From the NCBI GenBank assembly GCA_005881995.1, contig VBHV01000653.1:1-9657 (forward strand): DNA of 9,657 nt. Reading direction: 5' to 3'. Shown one piece after another: positions 1-6,244 of this stretch (position 1 is its first letter; every line of letters starts with the position of its first letter). Under the pieces are notes generated by a model, which saw only the letters and a program-made list of their open reading frames with translations, was not told where the DNA came from and did not search any database. The stretch comes from Chloroflexota bacterium (lineage in GTDB: Bacteria > Chloroflexota > Ktedonobacteria > Ktedonobacterales > Ktedonobacteraceae). A program made the position numbers and the translations under genes.

Positions 1-2099
1 CAGGCATCATGAATGCCCTCGTCGGTATTGCCGCGCAGGTCCTCGATATCTGTCAGCGCGCCTTTCATGAACATGTTGTAGGCCGTTTCGGTCAGGCCCA
101 GTTCGCACGCCAGGATCACATGCAGCGCGGGCGTCAGCGATGAGCCATAGTCATGGTCAGTGATGGGGAAGTAGTAGTTCCAGTTGACGTACTTGGTCTT
201 CAAATCAAATTGCTGATCAAGCACGGTAAGCAGCATTAAAACATCGGCCTGTTTGATAATTTGATAACGCTCCACGGCCTTTACGCCCAGGATACCCTGG
301 TATGAGGTCTTACGATCCCGAAATTTTTCTTGATCGAGTGGTTCAAGATGGAAGAAGCCGTCAAATTGCTCAAACAAACCTGTTTCTTTGTCCTGCGGAA
401 TACGCATACGGTTGATGACATCATGCCAGTGATCCAGCCGCTGCTCACTCAAATCTAGCGTCTGGATTAATGCACCGGCTTTAGCGGCATCCACGTTCTG
501 AAGCCAAAGCAATATATCCAGTGCTTTCTGGATATTCCACCTGGCCATATAGTTGGTATAGGCATTATTATTGACGTGTTCATGCCATTCGTCGGGGCCA
601 ATCACGTCGTTTATTTCATAATCCTCGCGCTCAGGGTGATATTCGGCACGGCTGCCCCAAAATTCAGCGGTACTCAGCAGCATCTCGGCGCCATACATAC
701 GCATAAACTCGTCATCGCCGGTTACTAGCCAGTATTGCCAGACGGCATGGGCGATACTGCTGGTGATATGTAGTTCGATGCGGCCGTTGAGAACGGGGAT
801 GAGTTGGCCATTCTCCGGGTGAACAATCGCGTCGGGTGTAGCCTCTCTGCCATCTAGCGTGCTTTCCCAGGGATATTGCGATCCTTCAAAGCCATTGTTT
901 TTCGCTTTCTCACGCGCGCCAGGAAGCAGGTGGTAGCGATACATGAGGAGGTTACGGGCGATCGTGGGATGCGCATAGGCAAAGTAGGGCAGCATAAATA
1001 CTTCGGTATCATGGAAGACGTGACCACGATATCCAAAACCTGTCAGGCCTTTGGCAGCAATGCTATAGCGTTCATCGTATGGCGAGACGCTGATACGCAG
1101 CTGGTAGATATTGTAGCGTATCGCCTGCTGCGCCCTATCGTCGCCTTCGATAATCACGTCGGAGAGTCGCCAGTAATGCTGCCATGCCCTCTGGTGCGCG
1201 GCAAGTAATATCTCGTAGGGTTGAACCTGCATGCAGGGCAACACCCGCGACGTACCCTCGACCAGCAGTGAAAAATGCGCATCTGGTATGGCTTCTAGAT
1301 TGCTTGAATCGAGAATGCGGTGATGATGGTCAAGAGCAGCGGGCAGAGCATCTTCCACGTCGCGTGACGTGTACATCACCACGACTTTCTCTGCCGTGAG
1401 GGTCTCTCCCGGAGCCAGGATTCCATAGAAGCGAATGCTGGGGGCGATGTCCGAGCGAATAATTTCCTTGTGGAATTGGCACGACGAGGTGGTAAAGCTC
1501 ATGGTCTGGGCCAGTTGTACCGCCGAGTGGCGCGTTTGCGCCTGCAACCAGACTATTTCGCCATCACGACGCTGCTCGACAGGCTCCCAGTGGAGCAGAT
1601 CGTAGTTACCCACTGCCATATTAAGTGAGGCCCACAGGATGATGTCGAGATTCTCTCCAGTGGTTTTCTGCTCCTGGTCGGCGGTGACGCTATAGCGAAT
1701 CGCGCCGACATGCTCATCCGCAAGGCTCGCGAAGCGTTCAATGGAAATGTGGACGCGAAAGCCGCCTGGGCTTTCCCAGGAGATAGTACGGCGCAGCACT
1801 CCATGCTGCATATCCAATACACGTTCGTAGGCAAGGATGGTACCTTGATCCAGGCGGAAACGCTCGTCATTCACAAACAGCCTGATCGGCAGCCAGTCTG
1901 GCGCGTTTGCTAATTCCTCCTTCCCTACCGCGATACGGTCGAACACTCCGTATAATAAAGTAGCGGGAGTGGCTTTGGGGTAGCCTTCCTCAAAGGCGCC
2001 ACGCGTGCCAAAATAGCCGTTGCCGATGGTATAAACAGTCTCCTGACTATGCAGCTTCGAGGCGTCAAATCTATCTTCAGAAATATGCCAGAGGTCCAC
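1..2099 (-). CDS. GH65 family glycoside phosphorylase (maltose/kojibiose/trehalose phosphorylase-like), 3' end outside window
   Basis: Family GH65 inverting phosphorylases cleave an alpha-glucosidic disaccharide with phosphate, giving beta-glucose 1-phosphate and a sugar, in the cytoplasm. One open frame of 699 codons runs off the left edge; family members are usually 750-800 residues, so the C-terminal end is missing. The start is GTG at 2099-2097, read as VDLWHISEDRFD and then ETVYTIGNGYFGTRG, the typical GH65 N-terminus. An AAAGGG ribosome site sits at 2106-2111 and an in-frame TAG at 2112-2114, so no longer start is possible. Visible motifs: GYRGHVFHDTE around residue 363, PWEST, GPDEWHEHVNNNAYTN with the presumed general acid Glu504, QGILGVKAVERY, KQADVLM, and GSSLTP (652-657) in the phosphate-binding region. 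Having these phosphorylase motifs next to pgmB argues against a hydrolase. The disaccharide substrate cannot be assigned. Oddity: His363 stands where many relatives have Trp before the Asp-Thr-Glu. Confidence 0.93.
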   Translation of the reverse strand, partial: MDLWHISEDRFDASKLHSQETVYTIGNGYFGTRGAFEEGYPKATPATLLYGVFDRIAVGKEELANAPDWLPIRLFVNDERFRLDQGTILAYERVLDMQHGVLRRTISWESPGGFRVHISIERFASLADEHVGAIRYSVTADQEQKTTGENLDIILWASLNMAVGNYDLLHWEPVEQRRDGEIVWLQAQTRHSAVQLAQTMSFTTSSCQFHKEIIRSDIAPSIRFYGILAPGETLTAEKVVVMYTSRDVEDALPAALDHHHRILDSSNLEAIPDAHFSLLVEGTSRVLPCMQVQPYEILLAAHQRAWQHYWRLSDVIIEGDDRAQQAIRYNIYQLRISVSPYDERYSIAAKGLTGFGYRGHVFHDTEVFMLPYFAYAHPTIARNLLMYRYHLLPGAREKAKNNGFEGSQYPWESTLDGREATPDAIVHPENGQLIPVLNGRIELHITSSIAHAVWQYWLVTGDDEFMRMYGAEMLLSTAEFWGSRAEYHPEREDYEINDVIGPDEWHEHVNNNAYTNYMARWNIQKALDILLWLQNVDAAKAGALIQTLDLSEQRLDHWHDVINRMRIPQDKETGLFEQFDGFFHLEPLDQEKFRDRKTSYQGILGVKAVERYQIIKQADVLMLLTVLDQQFDLKTKYVNWNYYFPITDHDYGSSLTPALHVILACELGLTETAYNMFMKGALTDIEDLRGNTDEGIHDA

Positions 2100-2105
2100 A
2101 GAGTA

Positions 2106-2111
2106 CCCTTT
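2106..2111 (-). promoter_or_regulatory. Ribosome binding site deciding the GTG start of the GH65 gene
   Basis: AAAGGG on the minus strand lies 6 bases before GTG 2099-2097. An in-frame TAG lies directly upstream at 2112-2114. Together they fix a GTG start that a caller preferring ATG would miss, because the first in-frame ATG falls well inside the conserved domain. Confidence 0.7.
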
Positions 2112-2147
2112 CTACTGGTTTCTAACAATTACCCAACACGAGTACCG

Positions 2148-2792
2148 TTAGCTCAGAATATCTCGCAGGTGCGCATTGGCGAGCGTTGGCATTACTTTGT
2201 CCGCTTTGTGGAAACGTTCCTTTGGTCCGATACCCAGCGCCTGCATGCCAGCAGCTTTTATGGCTTCGATACCCGCATCAGCATCTTCCACGCCCAGGCA
2301 AGCGGGAGTGGGAACCCGCACCGTGCCCGCGGCGTAGACAAACAGATCGGGTGCGGGTTTGCCATTGATGACGCTATAGCCGTCGGCGATGCCATCGAGG
2401 TAGTTCAAAATATCCAGGCGCTCAAGCACCGTGCGGCAATTTTTACTGGCAGAGGCGATGGCTACTTTGATGCCCGCGTCGCGGATTTCCTGCAGCAGGT
2501 CTCTACCGCCGGGTACAAGATCATTGGGCGTCATTGACTTAATCATGTCATTGTAGTAGCGGTTCTTGCGATCCATCATCTCTTGTATCTGCTCTTCAGA
2601 TACATTGCGACCTCGAATGATGTACATCAATGATTCGCGGCGGCCAATACCGCGCAGGTGCGCGTCATTCTCTTCACGAGTAAAGGGAATGCCTTCATCA
2701 TCCGCAAGACGTTTCCAGGCTCGATAATGGTATTCGGAGGTATCGGTTAACACCCCATCCAGGTCGAAGATAATAGCTTGTGGTTGTTGCAT
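2148..2792 (-). CDS. pgmB: Beta-phosphoglucomutase (HAD superfamily)
   Basis: Converts beta-glucose 1-phosphate to glucose 6-phosphate through beta-glucose 1,6-bisphosphate, in the cytoplasm with Mg2+. The 214-residue protein has the usual family length. HAD motif I is FDLDGVLTDT, with nucleophile Asp10 and acid/base Asp12. The cap region holds HYRAW (22-26) and the substrate loop LRGIGRRESL (46-55). Motif II is SASKN (114-118), motif III is Lys145 in GKPAPD, and motif IV is Glu169-Asp170 in GVEDADAG. From residue 114 on, the numbering coincides with the classical Lactococcus lactis enzyme as I recall it (S114, K117, K145, E169, D170), which supports true beta-PGM rather than a generic HAD phosphatase. 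A GGGAGG ribosome site lies about 11 bases before the ATG. It is the first gene of a two-gene minus-strand operon: the GH65 phosphorylase that makes its substrate starts 48 bases after its stop codon. Confidence 0.95.
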   Translation of the reverse strand: MQQPQAIIFDLDGVLTDTSEYHYRAWKRLADDEGIPFTREENDAHLRGIGRRESLMYIIRGRNVSEEQIQEMMDRKNRYYNDMIKSMTPNDLVPGGRDLLQEIRDAGIKVAIASASKNCRTVLERLDILNYLDGIADGYSVINGKPAPDLFVYAAGTVRVPTPACLGVEDADAGIEAIKAAGMQALGIGPKERFHKADKVMPTLANAHLRDILS

Positions 2793-2819
2793 CTGTAATC
2801 AGTCCTCCCTGCATTGTTC

Positions 2820-2862
2820 TATAGGTAATAATTCCCTATACTTCGTTAACGAATGAACGAAG
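2820..2862. promoter_or_regulatory. Paired inverted repeats in the pgmB/azlC divergent region (candidate operator)
   Basis: Two inverted repeats sit side by side about 28-70 bases upstream of pgmB. The first is TATAGG (2820-2825), 9 bases, CCTATA (2835-2840). The second is a perfect 12-base palindrome TTCGTTAACGAA at 2842-2853, which also forms a wider repeat CTTCGTT (2841-2847) with AACGAAG (2856-2862). They overlap the place where a pgmB promoter must lie, so a repressor or activator of the disaccharide operon could bind here. No clear -35/-10 pair stands out. The regulator is unknown and not encoded in this window. Confidence 0.4.
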
Positions 2863-2944
2863 CGGGAAGTACCAAATGGCTGGTTCCGTTGGCCTTCTTT
2901 GCCGCGTAATGGTCGGTGTTATTTCCGCATGCGCAACATATGAT

Positions 2945-2983
2945 ATGACAAACGATCACTGTGAGTTATATATCAGGTATGAT
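2945..2983 (+). promoter_or_regulatory. Possible azlC promoter with very short or no leader
   Basis: ATGACA (2945-2950) and TATATA (2967-2972), 16 bases apart, form a modest -35/-10 pair. TATGAT at 2978-2983 is another -10-like match and would place the transcript start at about the A of the ATG at 2990. Only a weak AGG (2975-2977) serves as ribosome site, at a poor distance. Either promoter would give a short-leader or leaderless mRNA. This is based on sequence likeness only. Confidence 0.3.
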
Positions 2984-2989
2984 AAAGCT

Positions 2990-3727
2990 ATGACAACCAC
3001 GCATGCTGAATTTGTTCACGGTATTAAAGCTGAACTGCCGATCCTGCTGGGAACCATCCCTTTCGGTCTGATTTATGGGGTAGTGGCGCGTAGCGCGGGT
3101 ATCCCGGCGCTTGTCGTGCAAGCCATGTCGTTGATTGTACTCGCCGGTTCAGCGCAGTTTGTGGCCGCGCAACTGATCGGGGCTGGCGTACCAGCGGGTA
3201 TCATCATCCTCACGGCAGTCATCATCAACCTGCGCCACGCCCTGTACAGCGCGTCGGTTGTTCCCTACCTCAAACGACTGAATTCAGGCTGGAAGATGCT
3301 GCTGGCATACCGGACCAGAAAACACTGGTACTTTTTTGGCGCGGGGCTAACTTTATGGACCTCCTGGCAGGCAAGTACGGCGGTAGGTATTCTGCTTGGC
3401 GCGCAGGTTCCCGCGAGCTGGTCACTGGATTTCACACTGCCGCTCACGTTCATCGCGCTGGTTGTTCCATCGCTCAAAGGGCGTGCCAGTGTAGCCGCGG
3501 CAGCCACGGCGGGGGTCGTCGCGGTCCTGGCGGCGGATTTGCCCCTCAGGCTAGGCCTGGTCGTCGCGGCCCTGATCGGCATCGGCATTGGCATCGGTAT
3601 TGAGCCTTGGGATAGAAAACGCGCAAGCACGAGTGAAGACAAGGCGCAAGTCGTTACGCACACACTTTCCACTAATGAATCACCAGAGATCATTCCACCA
3701 GGACGAACAGGAAAGGAGGCGCTGTGA
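2990..3727 (+). CDS. azlC: AzlC family branched-chain amino acid exporter, large subunit; apparent internal deletion
   Basis: AzlC with AzlD (YgaZ/YgaH in E. coli) exports branched-chain amino acids such as valine across the inner membrane. The 245-residue protein starts at MTTTHAEFVHGIKAELP. The frame stays open upstream to 2876, but that stretch resembles nothing in the family and is polar, so ATG 2990 is preferred. Family motifs present: GTIPFGLIYGVVA, MSLIVLAGSAQFV, NLRHALYS (80-87), HWYFFGAGLTLWTSW (from residue 112) and LDFTLPLTFIALVVP. Residue 107 (end of LLAY) is followed by only RTRK before HWYFF. Relatives carry about 20 more residues there, including the conserved L-T-D-E-x-(F/Y) segment, so an in-frame deletion is likely and transport may be impaired. 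A Gly/Ile repeat (196-204) and a polar tail of about 40 residues end the protein. Its stop overlaps the azlD start, so the two are translationally coupled. Confidence 0.85.
   Translation: MTTTHAEFVHGIKAELPILLGTIPFGLIYGVVARSAGIPALVVQAMSLIVLAGSAQFVAAQLIGAGVPAGIIILTAVIINLRHALYSASVVPYLKRLNSGWKMLLAYRTRKHWYFFGAGLTLWTSWQASTAVGILLGAQVPASWSLDFTLPLTFIALVVPSLKGRASVAAAATAGVVAVLAADLPLRLGLVVAALIGIGIGIGIEPWDRKRASTSEDKAQVVTHTLSTNESPEIIPPGRTGKEAL
3575..3604 (+). repeat. Imperfect hexanucleotide tandem repeat in azlC
   Basis: About four and a half copies of ATCGGC/ATTGGC run in frame and encode alternating Ile-Gly (residues 196-204) in the last hydrophobic segment of AzlC. A six-base unit keeps the frame if copies are gained or lost. 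It may be simple slippage or a selected glycine-rich helix face. Confidence 0.6.
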
Positions 3728-4053
3728 TGACATCTCTATCCCTCTGGCTGACACTACTCTGCATCGGGGCAATGACCTACGCGATTCGCCTGTCATTTAT
3801 CACGTTCTTTGGTAAGATAGAGATGCCGCCGCTCCTCCTGCGTACCTTACGTTTCGTGCCCGTCTCCGTGCTTTCCGCCATCATCTTTCCTGCGCTGTTC
3901 CTGAACGCCAACCGGCTCAATCTCACCCTGAGCAACGCCCGGTTGATTGCTGGTATACTTGCTGCTCTGGTGGCATGGCGGACTAAAAATGTGCTACTCA
4001 CGATTATCGTGGGGATGGCAGGTCTGTGGCTGCTACAGCTGGTAGTCAGGTAA
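3727..4053 (+). CDS. azlD: AzlD family branched-chain amino acid exporter, small subunit
   Basis: Small membrane partner of AzlC in the AzlCD (YgaZH) exporter. It has 108 residues, normal for the family. Family signatures are YAIRLSFI (about 18-25), PPLLLRTLRFVPVSVLSAI, and AWRTKN followed by the final membrane segment (TIIVGMAGLWLLQL). Three to four hydrophobic segments are visible. The start is ATG 3727: AAAGGAGG at 3712-3719 is a near-perfect ribosome site 7 bases upstream. The alternative GTG at 3724 would leave only 4 bases. The ATG overlaps the azlC TGA (TGATG), a coupling typical of azlC-azlD pairs. This gene looks intact, in contrast to the shortened azlC. Confidence 0.93.
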   Translation: MTSLSLWLTLLCIGAMTYAIRLSFITFFGKIEMPPLLLRTLRFVPVSVLSAIIFPALFLNANRLNLTLSNARLIAGILAALVAWRTKNVLLTIIVGMAGLWLLQLVVR

Positions 4054-4074
4054 CTTTACTACTCCTATTACCTG

Positions 4075-4098
4075 AGAGGCTACCACTTGATAGCCTCT
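4075..4098. terminator. Hairpin between convergent azlD and the stress-protein gene
   Basis: AGAGGCTA (4075-4082) pairs perfectly with TAGCCTCT (4091-4098) around an 8-base loop. It starts 21 bases after the azlD stop and overlaps the stop codon of the opposing gene (4097-4099). Its position between convergent genes suggests a bidirectional terminator, but no T-run follows on either strand, so it may be weak. Confidence 0.45.
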
Positions 4099-4513
4099 AC
4101 TGATTCCCTGATTCTTTGGCCCCATGAATGATATCAAAGTAGGGTGGAGGAGCATCGGTCTTCACATTCGAGCCAAATTCAGCCTGAGAGTTACGACCGC
4201 TATTGGCATCATAAGCGCCGTTCTGTTTCAGGATATTGATCGCCTTCTGGATAGAATCGCGCTGTAGTCCTCCCACCCTCACCGTGACAAGAGGATGTCC
4301 TTCATTAAATTCGCGCTGATAGAATTGGCTGTCATCTTCTGCTACACCCGCTTCTGTCAGCTGCTTTGCCATTTTCTTGTTCTCAACTTTGGTATCTGCC
4401 AGTCCAAGATGATCATCGCCGTATCCGGCGCTTCGGAGATCGTCGTAGGCCTTTTTTGCCTGCGCCATATCCTTAAAGACAGCGACGATAGAGGAGCTTT
4501 CCTTCTCCGCCAT
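4097..4513 (-). CDS. YflT-like general stress protein
   Basis: A 138-residue soluble protein with no signal peptide or membrane segment. Residues about 9-40 (VAVFKDMAQAKKAYDDLRSAGYGDDHLGLAD) match the pattern of the YflT/general-stress 17M-type domain, in which a short beta strand and a helix precede a G-Y-x-x-D-x-I-like turn. GHPLVTVRV (72-80) followed by a helix and NGAYDA fits the second half of this ferredoxin-like fold. The polar tail from about residue 100 (KTDAPPPYFDI) looks disordered. The biochemical role of the family is not established; in Bacillus its members belong to the general stress regulon. The ribosome site AAAGGAT lies about 8 bases before the ATG. I found no clear sigma-B-like or ECF-like promoter upstream. 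Confidence 0.7.
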   Translation of the reverse strand: MAEKESSSIVAVFKDMAQAKKAYDDLRSAGYGDDHLGLADTKVENKKMAKQLTEAGVAEDDSQFYQREFNEGHPLVTVRVGGLQRDSIQKAINILKQNGAYDANSGRNSQAEFGSNVKTDAPPPYFDIIHGAKESGNQ

Positions 4514-4676
4514 AAATTCTATCCTTTCTCTGTCAACACAGACACTGAGATACTGAAGAATATTCGCCTTTGTTTTGGCTCTCTTTTTTATGACGGTTCA
4601 ATTTGGGTAAACGGATACTGTTCCTTGCAGGCGGGTCATAGTGAATTCTGCTTCTGCAGATGCAATAACCTTCCTA

Positions 4677-4682
4677 TATGAT
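4677..4682 (+). promoter_or_regulatory. Possible -10 element upstream of the thioredoxin/NHL gene
   Basis: TATGAT at 4677-4682 is a good -10 match and would give a leader of about 46 bases before ATG 4735. The -35 region is poor. The rest of the 221-base divergent gap (4514-4734) shows an 8-base palindrome TCTGCAGA (4653-4660) and nothing else I can interpret. Confidence 0.3.
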
Positions 4683-4734
4683 AAGATGCACTAAATGGTT
4701 TTGTATTCTGTGGGAAAGCAAAAGAAGGCATAGT

Positions 4735-6222
4735 ATGGCAACATCACAATTCCGGGGAGAAGTGCGAGCACCCGATTTCCCGGCGGGGCTAGATTGGATC
4801 AATAGCGACCATCCGCTGCATATTCGCGAATTGAAGGGGCGCATTGTCATCCTGCACTTCTGGACACTCAGTTGAATCAATTGTATGCACGCGCTTGCGC
4901 AGTTGCGTGAGCTTGAAATCACATTTCCCGATGAGCTTTCAATCGTCAGCGTTCATTCTTCGAAGTTTTCGCGAGAGAAATTTACCGATAGCGTGCGTGA
5001 TGCGGTGCTGCGCTATGGGATAGAGCATCCAGTCGTGAACGATAGGAGTATGCGCATCTGGCGCGAGTACGCGGTGCGAGCGTGGCCCACGCTCGTATTC
5101 ATTGACCCGGAAAACCGTGTTATCGACAAGCACGAAGGAGAGATCCACCCGGAGGCGACAAAAAAACTGCTGCGCGAGATGATCGCGGAGTTTGATGCAC
5201 AGGGGCTGCTCGATCACCGCCCATTGCGTTTTGCACGCGAGAGCGCGCCGGAAGCCGTCATCGCTTTTCCGGGCAAGCTAGCGGTAGATGCGCAGGCGAA
5301 TCGGCTAGTCGTCAGCGATTCAGGGCACCACCGGCTGTTGGAGATGAATCTGTCGGGCAAAATCCGGCAGGTGATTGGCACAGGTGAGGCGGGCAGGACA
5401 GATGGGCCTTTTCCGCAAGCGCAGTTCAACAGGCCACAGGGCGTGACGCTGGTCGGTGATATGCTTTACGTGGCTGATACCGAGAACCACCTGGTACGGC
5501 GTGTTCACCTGGCAACGCAGCAGGTTGAAACTATTGCCGGAACAGGGGAACAGGCGGGGATGGTGAGCACTCCTCCAATGGGTGAGGCGCGCAGCGTGGC
5601 CTTGAGCTCGCCCTGGGATCTGGCGCGATGGGGAGAGCGCCTGTATATCGCGATGGCGGGGACGCACCAGTTGTATGTGCTTTACCTTGATCGCGACGCC
5701 ATTGAGCCATTTGCGGGTACCGGACACGAAGGGTTGCTGGATGGAGAACGCAGCGAGGCATGGTTTGCGCAACCTAACGGACTCAGTATTGATGGACGCG
5801 TCATGTACGTCGCGGATAGCGAGACGAGCGCGGTGCGCGTGGTGGCCCTTTCCGGCACGCAAATGGTGAGGACCCTCGTTGGTACCGGTCTTTTCGATTT
5901 TGGCGATGTAGATGGCGTTGGCGACCAGGCGCTTTTACAGCATGTCCAGGCTGTTTGTGCTATCGGTGGCACAGTATACCTTGCGGATACGTATAATAAC
6001 CGTATCAAGGAATTGAACCCACAGACGCGCGAGGTCACAGCCTTTGCGGGGTCCGGTGAGGCTGGTTTCCGGGATGGCGCACCCGATGTCGCTCAATTTA
6101 ATGAGCCTGCGGGGCTGGCTGCCGCCGAGGGGAAACTCTACGTTGCGGACACCAACAACAACTCCATCAGGGTCATCGACCTGACATCTGGAAGTGTGGG
6201 AACGTTGAACGTACACATGTAA
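4735..6222 (+). CDS. NHLRC2-like thioredoxin-fold/NHL-repeat protein, probable selenoprotein (in-frame TGA read as Sec47)
   Basis: Read through the TGA at 4873-4875, this is a 495-residue cytoplasmic protein (no signal peptide). Residues 1-170 form a thioredoxin/TlpA-like domain: [10 protein letters not shown] (12-21), then the strand [11 protein letters not shown] and the active site U47-I48-N49-C50-M51-H52, with cis-proline WPT at Pro118. Relatives, including human NHLRC2, read C-C-I-N-C here, so the TGA replaces the first Cys of CxxC. Residues about 178-490 hold six NHL-type repeats (for example [33 protein letters not shown]), a six-bladed propeller. Start ATG 4735 has AGAAGG 6 bases upstream. 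Homology continues in one frame on both sides of the TGA, so there is no frameshift. ATG 4885 would begin after the active site and lacks a ribosome site. A pseudogene or a TGC/TGT-to-TGA error remains the alternative. The LLM gene follows after 22 bases. Its substrate is unknown; a thiol/selenol redox role is inferred from the motif. Confidence 0.85.
4873..4909 (+). promoter_or_regulatory. Candidate Sec codon (TGA) with bacterial SECIS-like hairpin
   Basis: TGA at 4873-4875 is followed after 12 bases by CACGC (4888-4892), which pairs perfectly with GCGTG (4905-4909). Inside, CT (4894-4895) can pair with AG (4901-4902), leaving a five-base loop TGCGC with G at its second position. Bacterial SECIS elements lie within the coding region just after the UGA, with a small apical loop about 16-37 bases downstream and a G among the first loop bases. 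Here the apical loop starts 20 bases after the TGA. The stem is short and alternative GCG/CGC pairings exist, so the fold is only a candidate. Confidence 0.6.
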
Positions 6223-6244
6223 TCCTGAAACGAGGGAGATATTT

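Noticed and set aside
876..2537. Open frames on the plus strand across 876-1208, 1710-1913 and 2049-2537
   Set aside because: These are antisense shadows of the GH65 and pgmB genes, without recognisable domains.
2876..2989. N-terminal extension of AzlC from ATG 2876
   Set aside because: The 38 extra residues are unlike the family, have no good ribosome site, and overlap the likely promoter.
3724..3726. GTG start for AzlD
   Set aside because: ATG 3727 is better spaced from AAAGGAGG and fits the usual TGATG overlap.
4735..4875. Plain pseudogene by nonsense mutation
   Set aside because: Cannot be fully excluded. The stop is TGA at the catalytic Cys codon, the rest is undamaged, and a hairpin follows, so selenocysteine is the better explanation.
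5320..5862. 180-codon antisense open frame over the NHL region
   Set aside because: It lies opposite a clearly conserved coding region and has low-complexity, Arg/His/Pro-rich content with no domain.
4885..6222. Independent 445-residue NHL protein starting at ATG 4885
   Set aside because: It would begin inside the active-site motif, right after its second Cys, with no ribosome site. The preceding 46 codons are in frame, homologous to the same domain, and have a good start.
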